Source of the DNA: Lepas anatifera
Lineage: Eukaryota > Arthropoda > Thecostraca > Lepadidae
Length of the DNA: 64,000 nt
Reading direction: 5' to 3'
NCBI GenBank assembly: GCA_034440635.1
Contig: JAOTON010001680.1
Span: 1,678,001 to 1,742,000 of the forward strand
A program made the position numbers and the translations under genes. The notes beneath the pieces are model-generated. The model worked only from the letters and a program-made list of their open reading frames with translations, searched no databases and was not told the DNA's origin. Below, piece after piece: positions 23,969 through 35,813 of the stretch; the first letter of the stretch is position 1; every line of letters begins with the position of its first letter.

Positions 23969-25959
23969 CATCGCCGCCGAAGACACGCTTCCTGGCCAGC
24001 CGCTGGCCGAACGGCGCGCTGACCGCCGCCGGAGAATGTCACATCAGCCCTAATTATTTTCTCCAATTAACCCGTGCCAAGAACAATGGGAGGCCGCCAC
24101 CGGCGGGGACCGGTCCCGAGCACGGCGGCGAGCGACTCATCTGTGGGCATCGCCACCTGGCTCTGGGGCAGCACACTGACTCAGAAACGTCCGCCAGATC
24201 AGGGCGTGTCGGGCCTGGGTGCGCGACACATTCAACTACGGAGCAGGCGTGTGTTCGCTGGTTTGCTACAAATCAATAACGATATCTTTGTTATATTTGA
24301 AGTCATCGGAGCTAAAAACATACCTTCTGAAAAACGGTAAAATATTTGGGACTGATATCAAAAGCGCACACCACCCCCTCTCGTGCAAGCCAGCAATAAA
24401 ATTCTAACAAACATGACGGAGCCATCATGAGCTGAATGTGACCCATAGAAGAGTAAAATGGCCTTGGAACAGAAAGTGTCGGAATTATTTAAACATATGC
24501 TGCAACTGCTTTCTGGAATAATATTTACAGATGGTGGTAAATTTCTCCATTAATTATGATTCGCATCCCAAGCATCCGTGTGAAAATTTGGTGTTAACGA
24601 TTGATGATTACAAAAACGTGACCACGGGGAAATACTACATTGCAAACGTTTCATGTGAACACAGAATATTTGTGTCGTTGCATAGACAGCGGAAACACAC
24701 GAAAGTATTAACCGCGAATGCTTTACACACTTTATAAAGGAAAGTCTTAATGTCAGCATTCAGCATGCAGTCTTTTAGGGAAATCTGATCGAGACGGACC
24801 GTTAAGCTCAAGCCCCTGATTTCCTGAAGATCCTGATTATCGCGAATTTTTTAATGAAAGCTTTACAGCAAGCGTCTGTGTAATATAGAACAGCTGACAC
24901 AGAATAGTTCCATCAAACTGATTGATTCCAGAGTCCAGTAGACCAACCTCTCTGGAACCATACAAGAACAGGGTATGATGATGCTGGTTGCGATTGTCTC
25001 TCAACAACAATCACTTTAGGGCTGCATAAAAATAAGGGCCACAGAAAGAAGATCCAGTGAACTCTTGACCGTCTGACGTTCATCAAAACATAAAATTGTG
25101 AAAATGTTTTTAAATTATTCAAACCTTATTTGTTTTGACGAAGACACAAATTTGAAATATCAATGAAACCTTTCGACCTTTTACAATGTTCTATTATTTT
25201 GAGCGTTGTGCGTTTAATACTTAACTTGATCATGATAAGCACGCTCAACACTTCACACTATAAAATCACATAGGGAAGAGGTTCAAATTAATTCTGCCAG
25301 AAGTTCTGGATTTGATCTGCAATTTAGTAATTTGGGCTCTGGAGAGCTCCCGCTTTTAAGCTATAAAGTGCTCGTGACCATACCAATAATATGATCAAAT
25401 GACCAAACTAATATCGCTGTTTAAGATATGGGGAACAGCTACAAGTATAGAGATAATTGCTCACGTAACAGTCTAGCTTGGCATCAAAGTGTGGCCTGCT
25501 GCCATGTGCTGCCCTGCAGGGCCGACAGCCTTTGGCGGGCCCTGTCGCTGCCCGGCGCGCAGTCGTGCTGGGCCGACAGGATGCGCTGGGCCTGCAGTCA
25601 TGCACTGGGCCGACAGAATGTGCTGGGCGCTGTCGCTGCAGCCAGTGTCACTTGCACAACGCGCCGCCATTTGCAGCCGTATATATTTCACAACGGCAAT
25701 CAAACGCTGGTGGTCCAAGAATGTCCCCCTGCATCGACAGCAGGTCTTGATGCAGTGATAAAATAAAAGCTGTAGGAGTCATAAATTGTCCAGGTTACTA
25801 TCGCTGATAAGTGTCTTGATCACCTTCGCAAAAGGAGCCAGGGCACCTAGCTTGAACGAGGTAAGCACAAAGAAAGCTGAGTTAAGAAGATGCTTACTGC
25901 CTTCTGGTCAATTTTCAAAATACAAATAATTGTATATCATCCATCATTATTCCAGTTTT
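23969..25959. other. Unassigned DNA with a GC-rich patch at 25480-25690
   Basis: At 25480-25690 GCCGACAG-type words recur (near 25520, 25570 and 25610) and keep frames open in several registers. No domain is recognised. The rest is ordinary AT-rich DNA. Confidence 0.35.
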
Positions 25960-25963
25960 TTAA

Positions 25964-26595
25964 GGGAAATGTGTTACCTTGATTGATTATTGGGTTGTAA
26001 GGCGCGCCAACCTGCGAGGTCATATAGCGCCCAAATGTGTTACCTTAGTGCAATTCTAGACTGTGGTGGTTTTAGGGGCAGCCTATGTTGAAAGCGATGA
26101 ATTTGGCTTTATTTCGGCTGAAAAATTGTTATCATGCCTAATTTTTTTAATGGCGATAAAATTGGCGTATGAGCTGGCAATATTTTGCACCATATTGGAC
26201 CTGTTTGATGTGGGGCAAACATTTATTTTATTTTTCTTGATATTGCAAAACATATTTCACGTATCAAACTCGCTAATAAGGCAAATTACACGCATTAATA
26301 ATCTACAGTACCAAATTCATGTTAAGAAAGTGTGTTTTAAAGATGTTAATAAAGAAAAATGTGTACGCATCGCACGCGCAGCGAGGCTTGAATATGTCGC
26401 CATTTTATTTAAATCACCTCATGCCACGGAAACTTTCACCGGGGAGGACGGAGTCGGTAGGGGGGTGAATTTTACCTTTTTATCCACGAACCGTAACTTC
26501 TGGAAAAAATGAAATATGGAAAAAGGGTTTCTCGACATGCTCTATTGACACGGCTATCTCAGTTAAAATCTGATTATGAAGGTGCCACATTCCCT
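25964..26595. mobile_element. Long TTAA-flanked element, abutting the next one
   Basis: TTAA at 25960-25963 precedes GGGAAATGTG, and the right end GGTGCCACATTCCCT meets TTAA at 26596-26599. Length is 632 bp. The interior resembles 5990-6766 and 62080-62930. The 149-codon plus frame (26063-26512) has hydrophobic stretches but no domain and is not preserved in the other copies, so I do not call it a gene. Confidence 0.75.
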
Positions 26596-26599
26596 TTAA

Positions 26600-27046
26600 A
26601 GGGAATGTGGCACCTTTATAACATGATTTTAACTGAGATAGTCAAGTTTTAAAGCATGCCGGAAAACCCGGTGCTCAGTATATCGTTTGACTTGAAACTC
26701 AAAATTTCCGTAGAGAAAAGCTAAAGACCTACCTGAAATGTACTCACAATGTACCCAAGCATCCGGCCACAGCTGTCAGCTGTTAGCGTGACGACATGCT
26801 GACGTCAAGGTGAGAGATCAGCCAATTGAAGCCCTTGAAGCCTATTGAATATGCTAGTATTTGCCAGATCATGACCTCATCAACAGGCAGAGGCTTGCTT
26901 CTCACTCTAGAGTAGCATTTTAAAATCAAAATATTGTGCTTATTGTGCATTATTCAGATAGATCATGGACGTTTTCATAATTTTCGGCTTAAAAATACCC
27001 CTGTTTACACTAAATTCCGGGATTCGACCAAGGTGCCATATTTCCT
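26600..27046. mobile_element. piggyBac-like MITE sharing a TTAA with its neighbour
   Basis: It starts AGGGAATGTGGCACC directly after the TTAA at 26596-26599 and ends GGTGCCATATTTCCT before TTAG (27047-27050), a mutated TTAA. It is collinear with 19930-20371. The two abutting elements suggest insertion of one into the TTAA bordering the other. Confidence 0.82.
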
Positions 27047-27450
27047 TTAGTCATTGTGACGAAAATTAATACCATGAGAAGTTCACGACGCGTTTTTCTC
27101 CTCAGTAAAATATTACCCCATTTAAGAAACCTTGTGCTGAGGGAGATAACGTAATAAAATGAGATAACATGCACTTCATTGACTTTGTTTAGCTTGCAGA
27201 AAATGTGCGGATCGAATTTGTATTGCATGAACATTGGCTGGTATTTGTATCCTGTGGTAAGTGCCTCTGAAGGAATAGCTGCAAGGATGACTTTTATCCA
27301 CCGACTTGTCCATGATGCTGGCTGGTACACGTGAAGTTGTCCTGGCATACTTCTGAGACAAAGTGTCTGTTTATAATACAGTATTTCGTTGAAAGCTGAA
27401 GCATGGCTTTACACATACTGAGCCAGACCACAGTGCTTGGTCTCGTTTAA

Positions 27451-28435
27451 CCCGCGCCCCACCGGGGGTCCGGCGCCACCTTCGCCCCACCGGGGGGCCA
27501 TCGATGGCCCCCTCTAACTCCGAAAATATGGGCGTTAGCGCAAATCTGCAAAGTGCAATAGAAAGCTCGCGTGAATTCAGTAAGAAATTACTTCGCATGT
27601 TTTAGTGCTCAGGTCAATGGTTTGACCTCCAGAGGCCAAATTAGGTCAAGATCGGCTATTTTCACTCAAATATGCAATGATTAAGCCAACTGGGCATAAC
27701 TCTTATGTCATTAGAGCTATTGAGGCCTGGTAAAGTACATTTGATAGCAAATTGCCAGTACTTTTTCCGCTATGTGGAACGTAAAGACCTCCCGCCAGTG
27801 GTTTGACCGCCAGAGGTCACCTCGTGACCTAATATGACCTGAGGTCACGAAAGGTCAAAAGTGACCTTGCCGTATCTCAAATGAAAGCCAGTAACAAGAC
27901 AAACACGATGGTGTTTGTTTCACCGCTCTAGTTCAATTAGGTCAAAGTTATTGTCAAAATACTGTTTTTGACCTCTGGTGACTTGCATGACCTTGGAAAA
28001 GTCAAAGGGCAAATATGACCCCTGGTATCCGTGAAAGGGTGTCCAAAACGTTGTTCTGAGCAGTTGAGTATTTGCAATCATTTTTGTGGCTTTTATATCA
28101 TGAAATAGCTTTTCCCATGCTTTTCCAATGGGAGAGGTCGCCTCGTGACCTGACCTCAGGGCACGAAATCGAAAAATCCCGGATATACACCTTGTAGACC
28201 CTGGAGGGGTCTGAGTGTGGAAGTTTCAATTGATCGACTTCGAAATGTAGCTCTTACAGGCTCTAAAGGTGAAGTGAGGTGACCTTGGTTGACCTCGTCT
28301 GGTGACCTGACCTTGGGTGACCCGGGGTAAAAATTTCAGGGATGATGGGAAATGATGCAGTGGGTGGCCCTCAACCGCGGTGCTGCGCCTGTGGTTTTTC
28401 TGCTATCCCAAAACCTTGGGCCATCATCCCCTCGG
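27451..28435. mobile_element. Roughly 1-kb TTAA-flanked element rich in AGGTCA/TGACCT half-sites, copy 1
   Basis: TTAA at 27447-27450 precedes CCCGCGCCCCACCGGGG, and TTAA at 28436-28439 follows the right end. The body is nearly identical to 55963-56987. It contains many TGACCT/AGGTCA words, including everted TGACCT-G-AGGTCA at 27835-27847, a direct repeat with 4-bp spacer at 27842-27857 and another at 28280-28295. The right arm has a shortened version of the palindromic end seen in copy 2. It has no coding potential. Confidence 0.82.
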
Positions 28436-28439
28436 TTAA

Positions 28440-30540
28440 TATTATTCCAATTATCCTGGTTCACGACCTGAAGCGTAACCATCGATCCGTTCGACATCCA
28501 TATGTCAGCGTCACCGAGAGCCTTACCCTGCAGAGGTCTCGCCAATACCAGTTCTCGAAGACCAACTGATCCATGCCCGTATATGCCATATTTGAATTGA
28601 CAGACGGCATCGAAACCACACCGACTTACTGACGTGATTTACCCAAATACCGGTGGCCAGAGGCTGCCCCTCTCTCCCTCACCAATTGCAGAAGGGAGCC
28701 TTCAATTTGAGACAAGGTGGCTGGTTGTCTACATAAATGTGTTCATTATTTTGTGAATTTTCGTCCCCCGAGATGGTTTTACTAAGATCTACTCTTGGAC
28801 ACATTTACGCTCCGGAAGCGTTTTGGAGCCTATCGCTAGGAAGTCGTCCACATTGCTCCCAAAATATAATAATATCCCTGAGAATAGGTCTTGCTTCCGT
28901 AACGTTGCAGCGCCCCTCCTTCTCTCATTGAGTCTGGCTCCAGTGTCTCTGCCGAAAATCCCTCAAAATCAGAACCTTTACTAGGAGGCTGAGACAATAC
29001 CGAGCCAGTAGATTGAAACGGAACAACACAGAGCAGGCCGGCGCACGTCTGTCGTGTTCCTTTCGGCTGGGCTAATACAAACAATGGCAGGAAGAGCAGA
29101 CGCAGACGCACACGTGCCACCGAATGTCCCCTCCCGCCGGAACTATGAACGGAAATGCCACTGTGGAGATGGCGCAGCATAACAAGCGCAGACTCAGAGT
29201 AACGGAATGCAAGCGTATCCCAAAACGGGGACGGGGAATAGCAGAGTTTATAGTAAAATGTTTGATAAAGGGGTTTCCGATACTATGAGCAAGACTAACA
29301 TAATGCCTGAACTTGAAATATCGGCATCAGTAAATTTCTCTGATAACTAATTCGAAGACAGACTGGCAAAAACAATTAGTAAAGCCGTGGAGGACTGTAA
29401 TCACGGTTCACCGTAATAAATTTGTTGCCTCAAAGGACACAAGAGACATCGTCTGAAAGCTTAGAACGAGCTGATTAAAGAAATATAAGCTTTTCCATAT
29501 ATTCCTCGAAGAGTCTTTCACAATTGTCTTTTTACATAAATTTTTGCTTTGACCAGCGATTCGGAATCCTCCCGGGTATACAGCTATGGGTTTTTGATTC
29601 TCACATGAAAGCTAACGTTTGAGGGCACAAATGTCTCAACAGAACCCACGCGTTTTATGGAGATTTAATCACTGATCGCTTTCAGTGCGGAGTAATTCCA
29701 ACGCTGTCGTTAAGACGCGATTTCCATGCTATATATGCAGCATTCGCCTTTACGCCCACCGTGCGAGTCTGGTCTGGACCGACATGCTCGTTTTAATGGT
29801 TCTCAGCGGAGTTGTTTGGTGCCAGATGGCTTGGGCTTTTCGCATTGTGGAGGGAGCAATGGATTGATGCTAATACCTACGTTTAAAACCAGAAATCTAT
29901 ATTTTGTGGCAAGAACCATCCCATTATTTGTTCAGTGGCGGCGGGAAATGCGAGCACTTGGCCTGCTGATGCTCTGATCCTCTGTCCGTGAGTGTACCTT
30001 CCGGAAGACATGCGTCAGTCATTGCAGGCTCAATGGAACAGCACCCCAGTGCTGCAGGAGATATCTGTGGTTGGGCGGGGATTATGAGCCTCCGGTACAG
30101 CCACTGACATGAATGCGACGCTCCATCAAACAGCATTACTGATTTTTGATAACCGCTAAATCAAGAACCGAAGCATTCTGGATCGTCAAAATAAGTCGTC
30201 GGTTTGTAAACGTGACTTTTGGCATCAGTTTACTTCTCCCTCAACTGTGCGAAAATCAATAACCAGCTGGCACCGAACAACTCCGCTAAGAACCGTAAAA
30301 CAACAAACATATCTGCCCAGCCCCAATCCGCACGGCAGGCAAAATGCGACCGCAGTGGCAGTCGCGCCTTGACGACATCGTTGAAACTCCGCACTAGAAG
30401 CGATGTGTCAATGAGTTCCTATAATACGTGTGGGTCATGTTGATCCATTTATGTTATTAGAACCATGAGCTCTTATTTGATATGCAAGAACCAATAGTTA
30501 ACAGCCCGGAAATATTTTGAAACACTGATCAATGTTAACA
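28440..30540. other. Unassigned intergenic DNA
   Basis: Frames up to 114 codons (29180-28836) have no domain. No element ends or tandem arrays recognised. Confidence 0.4.
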
Positions 30541-31340
30541 TCAATGTACTCGCCCGCCTCAGGATTTTCGGAGACAGCATAAAAATGGCGGCACGTAGCG
30601 CCGCCGTACTTGCCAAACCCTTTTTCTCATCATTTTTACAAATTTTGTGAAAATTTTAAAGTTAGGTCATCTCAGGTCAGGTCACCAGTACAGGTCTAGT
30701 GACCTGACCTAAAAAAGTTTAAGATAGCATAAGTCGGAACAGGGTGAACTTATCCGATGGAAACTCAAATCACATAATAGGCCCACCGAGTTCTCTAAAA
30801 TATGCTCCGGGATTTCTTATACCGCTGACCTAAGATCAGGTACGAGCCATGACCTCTCCATTGGAAATGCATGGGAAACATGGTTTCAACTGAATAACTT
30901 AGTAACGGATAGGGATAGAGCGTTTATTTTAACTGCATTAGGTTTGCCTTGTCTTTGAGGTTCTAATGATATGCATTTTATCTAATTAGACCTTGACCTG
31001 GCCTCAGGTCAAGTCAAAAACTTGATTTGAGCAATTTCATATTATATATCATTCGATTCGGCTTTCTGCGATGATTCATATAGGTTATATCGTTTTGCTC
31101 TATTTTTACTCCTTCGGATGTAATGACCGAAAACCATCATTTACATGTTATCCCTATTACAGCATGTTTTGACCTCTAGTGACCTTAAATGTGACGTGAC
31201 AAAAAATGGTTAAAATATTTTCGATAGAGAAATAGATGCGCTAGCTAAAGTAGTTTACCGTTTTTCGCTACCTAGCGTGGTTCTTGAGGTCTTGGGAGGG
31301 GCGGGTATCCGCCCCCCGTCAAAGCGAAAGTGGCTTAGGC
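30541..31340. repeat. Divergent relative of the AGGTCA-rich element
   Basis: AGGTCA/TGACCT words cluster at about 30665-30710, 30830-30880, 30985-31020 and 31170-31200. A GGAGGGGCGGGTATCCGCCCC hairpin-like edge lies near 31300. The overall layout parallels 27451-28435, but identity is low and borders are uncertain. Confidence 0.45.
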
Positions 31341-34300
31341 CCCCGTCAATGCGCGAGTTAAAACTTACACAAATGGAAATGGTAAAAACCCCCAATGAGC
31401 ATATATGTTTATATTTCTTAATCAATTCATTTTGACCTTTCGAAGATGCATATTAAGCCATTTTATTTTTCTAAAAAAAATGTGAGCAATTGTGTCGCCC
31501 AATCTCTGCAGAGACTTTGTCAGTAATGCCAAAAAGAAAGGAATATGTGAAAAGCTTCTCAACATGCTCTGCCCCAGTGGAGGATTCACAGATATCTCGT
31601 CGGTATACCTGGACAAGACCACACAGCACGCTGTCCTGGTGCAAGAGTCGACTTAGACAACATTACAGTTCTTCAGCCCGACAGATCACCCCTGAATGGC
31701 AAAAGAACCTGTGGAATGGGGTGCCAACAAACAGAGCAAAATGGTTCACACCCTTATCAAGTACTTTAAATTGGTAAATGATGTTGCAGAACTAACTATT
31801 GGTATGCTGAAAGATTTGACCAGCAGATAAAAGTATGAATAACAGGTTGAATAATTTCTCCAGGCGGAAAACCGCCGGAAGTAAACTCCCCTAGCTCTCC
31901 AGGGAAGTGTTAAAGCATGTTTAGGAAAGTGCACTTCCCAAAGTAGCGACGTCACGCGCCCGCATTTCCTCACCACTAAGGCGCGTGACCTGCCAGGGTG
32001 CCCACAGCATGAAGACAGCTATTATAAGTCTGAAAATATATTTCACGATCAGCATATGCAACTGCAATATAACGTCCAGCCCGAAACTGTTTTTGAAGCA
32101 TTTTACCACCCAAAGCATTTCCAGTAGTGAGCTCAAGAAATCGCTAGTTGAGGCCTCATAAACGAGCATTGCCCTTTATACGATAGCTTACAGAGACCTC
32201 GCTGCTTTGGTTTAAGACATTATATAACCTCCATCATGATTGTATGAACATTTTTCAATAGCAGGCTTTAAAAACATGTTTGGAATGATCATGATCATTA
32301 CAGCGTCAGCCGTATTGGTCCCAATTATAGCCATTTTTGACGGAAACTCGACATATTCAGGTCCCATGAGGCAGACCTAAATATTGTCCGATTTCGATAC
32401 AAATGGCACCGATCGACTCCACTTGGAGCCTAGAACGTGGAACAGTTACGAAACCTGACAAAAAATGAAATGGCCTAATGCATATTGTCCTCAAAGGATA
32501 CAAAGCCGTGTAAACCGCCTAATGTCCCTGATTGTTTTTAGAGGGTATTAGTTTTCCAGCAACTCACATGTAAATGAACACTGCTACATATACACCTCAT
32601 CTTACTCCAGGCAAGACTGCTAATCTTTTCAACATTAAAAAAACATTTTTCAGTCAGTTTACAAAGTGCATGAAGTACTTTGCATATGACCAGCTTGAAA
32701 AGCCTCACTACTAACCACTTAATCTGTTCATAACCTATCATGACATGTGAACACGAAATTTTTTCATGGATACGTGAATATAGCTGCAGTTTCATATTTG
32801 GATACTTTTCTTTAAAGTTTGTTTTAAATTGTATGATGGTTCGGTATCCGATTTTTTAGATGAAGGACTATGTAAATGCGAGCCTCAACTGGAGGAAGAT
32901 ACGTAAGTACGCCTTCTGAGCATCAAGTCAAAGTATCTAACAAGTAAAATTTGATGATATCTTGAACTCTGCTATTTTAGATGTTTTGTTTCAATTCTAT
33001 GGTTTGAGGGGAAAACTTCCCACATAAATAACCATCACAACAATTTAGGCTTCCCTAAACAGCCCATGCTTCCTTTAAATGCAGAGTTACAACAGTCATA
33101 CAAGTCAATATAAATATTGTGACTATATTAATGCTAAAAGTAATAAGAAAAGTTTCAACGAAAAACAAAATAGTACTCCCAAGTCCAGCCGCCCTCATCA
33201 GCAGATACATCGTTCACTTCGGGAAGCTGTTGGTCGAACTTGGCCTTGGAGCACCCGCAACCAACTTTCTATTTTCTGCCAGTGACGGGTAGGTGAGATT
33301 TTTGGTGCCATCCCGTTCGACCCTGGAACTTATTTGAGCTGTTTGAGATGTATGGGATTAGCACCAAAATATCATCTGCAAAGTCTGTTGTCGATTACAG
33401 CGGCACGAAGCAATCAGTGAGACTGACAGAGACCACACACGGAGTGACTCTGTTGTCAGGGCTCGATGTGCAGGCAGCATTGAGAATACAACATAACAAG
33501 AAGACTGGTATCGGCGTCTGCCACGGCTGGGTGGGGAACATTTGGTGACAGTATCGGGCAGCACTGAGACGCCCAATCTCACCCCTCATTGCAACATCTA
33601 TTGCAAACCTTACGGAGGAGATGTGTATCTATGATTGGTGTATATCTTTAGTTTTCACCTGGAATATTCATCGCTTTTTAACGAAAAATTGTATCTTGAC
33701 TTGGCGGCAGTTGACCTGACGAAAAGTGAACTCTTTTTGGTGGACTTTTACTGCATCAGTGATGATAAGCATTTCTCATTTTCCTTCATTTCATTTTCAG
33801 CTCATTTCATCGGACGTTTCCGAAAGTAAAATTGCAATGTTCTATGTATACTGCATATATTATGCATACGCTCGTGGAAATAGCCATTGTTCCTGATAGC
33901 ACGTGACAGCGTGAACCGTGACACTGCCAATTCTGCTGCGTGCATACAACACTTCGCACGGACGCGCTCTATTGAATCCGACTAGCAGAAAAACACGCGT
34001 GTTTGGACGGTCATCGCTGGTGGCAAACATAGCAGCAGGACTACAGAAGTCTGCAGGCGCCTGGCACACACCGACACACACACCTCCACACACACACCCA
34101 CACACACACACAGGCAGGCAGCCGCCACCGTCTCGAGCGACAGTTAATGTCCAGACTGCGACGCCATTCGACGTCCCACCATAAATATGGCGGCGCCCTC
34201 TCTGCAGCTCATACCTCAGTAACGAGTCTAGGCACGGCAGCAGAACACTGGCACGGCGGCGGCAGAGAAACACACTAAAACGCATGCAGTTGCGGCAATA

Positions 34301-34599
34301 TGAGTTATGGTTATCACAGTCGTTGGCAGCCACCAGGGGGCGCCTATTATTATGACGTGTGTGTTCATCCACACGAACACTCTCGTAAAAAGGAAGACGT
34401 TTAAGTCGTAATTCGAAGATGCACCTGGAAAGGACTCATAAACTGAGAAAAAATTCATAGGTGCGATACGATGGGAAAATTTGCATGATATACTGATTTT
34501 TATCTACGATAGTAAAAGCCGGTGATTTCTTAAATCACTGGCTGAGAGTACAAATCCTGCCAATACCATGCCCTTACTCTTTGCTGGTGGGTAGGGTGA
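31341..34599. other. Unassigned DNA, with a (CA)n patch near 34070-34115
   Basis: Frames at 31490-31777 (95 codons) and 34372-33860 (170 codons, minus) show no recognisable domain. The latter spans a CpG-rich patch and the CA/GT microsatellite, whose translation gives the CVCGC-type run. No gene is supported. Confidence 0.35.
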
Positions 34600-35813
34600 G
34601 CTACAAACAAGCAGCCGCTAGAGCTCAGAGAAGAGCCCGCCGCGGCGAGCTGGGGCCTGAATGACGTGGCCGGGCACCAGCGAGCGGCCGCGGGGCGTCT
34701 CACGCGGCGCAGCAGCCCTAGCACCGGCCGCATGATCACCCGCCCGATAGAATGTGCCACACTAATGAAGTGAGCGAGCGCTGCCCAAAGTGGCCGATTG
34801 CATCTAAATGACGTCCCGCTCTAACTTCTCTGCTGTGTTTACTCAAGCGGCTGCCTCAGCGTAATTAAGCGGGCATCTTCTGATGACAGCGGCTGCGCAA
34901 GGCACATCAAACGGTCAATAAAGAGTACAGGTGGTGGCCGACACGGGGGGTCAGAGTACCACGGGACGATGGAGTGCCATCAAACGAGTGAGCCGCCGCG
35001 CCGGGCGGGAGAGAAGTCACCCCGGCCGGCCGAGCAGCCACCAGTGCGTCCGCGCCGAGCGGCACGTTCCCCGACCCAGCTGAGGAATGCGGCGTCGCGC
35101 AGTCGCCGAGCCCAGTGTAAATCACTGGCGGCATGCGCAACCCTTCTGAATAGTTTCAGGCGGGCACGGCCGGATCCAGACTGGGATGCAGGGCCCTGCT
35201 TACCGGCGCCAGGAATGCGCAGGCCGCGAAGGACCGCAGTGGTAGAGAGTTCACACGGAGCGCTAGGGCGCCAGATGGGGTCGGATACAAGTGCAGGACG
35301 GGAATCGGTTAAAAGTGCACGCAAAGCTGAAATCCCTGTCAGTCGGAGAAATAGTGGTTGTAAGCTGCCTGCACAGTCTCTAAGAAGAAAATTGGGTAGC
35401 AACCGTGGTAGAGGCCAGGGCCATGGTGGCATCCATCCTAACATGAGTTTGATGACGTTGTCTAATACTGGCAGGTGATTGGAGGAGCCGGCGGAGGGCG
35501 GTGGACGCCCCTCCCAGTTAATCACAGGGTTCGACGCCAGCTCAATTACGCAGTCAAAGAGGCGGAACAAAATGGGCCGCACTGCGGTAGAGGAGGCACG
35601 CAGCTCCATGATACTGGGGTATGTCAACATTGCAATGACAGCGAAAATCTCAGATATACAACTCAATGACAACAAACATAATCATATAGCCCTGAAACAT
35701 TAACGGCGACATTAAAGCACTTCTCCGGAAGAGGTAATATACCACTTCAACGCCTCCACAGCTGATGTGATACACCACACTATACGAGCAGATCTGCAAA
35801 CAAATGTACACCA
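34600..35813. other. GC-rich flank downstream of four-jointed, with a 231-codon minus-strand frame
   Basis: A GC/CpG-rich block follows the fj stop codon in the direction of transcription and may include the 3' UTR. Within it a minus-strand frame of 231 codons (34980-35675) and a plus-strand frame of 169 codons (34969-35478) overlap. Neither shows a domain I recognise. Both are rich in Arg, Pro, Ala and Ser, as expected from chance frames in GC-rich DNA. I found no AATAAA-type polyadenylation signal on the minus strand in the first several hundred bases after the stop. It is more likely UTR or regulatory DNA than a second gene. Confidence 0.3.

Noticed and set aside
23482..24279. Three long overlapping frames (239, 194 and 96 codons) as repeat-protein genes
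   Set aside because: All arise from a 21-bp stop-free tandem repeat read in different registers and on both strands. There are no domains outside it.
26063..26512. 149-codon plus frame with hydrophobic stretches as a membrane protein
   Set aside because: It lies wholly inside a TTAA-flanked repeat, and related copies do not preserve the frame.
33860..34372. Cys-rich 170-codon frame as a secreted peptide
   Set aside because: The Cys/Val/Gly run comes from translating a CA/GT microsatellite near 34070-34115. There is no signal-peptide-like start.
34980..35675. 231-codon minus-strand frame near four-jointed as a second gene
   Set aside because: It lies in GC-rich DNA where chance frames are long. 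There is no recognisable domain, and a 169-codon plus-strand frame overlaps it.
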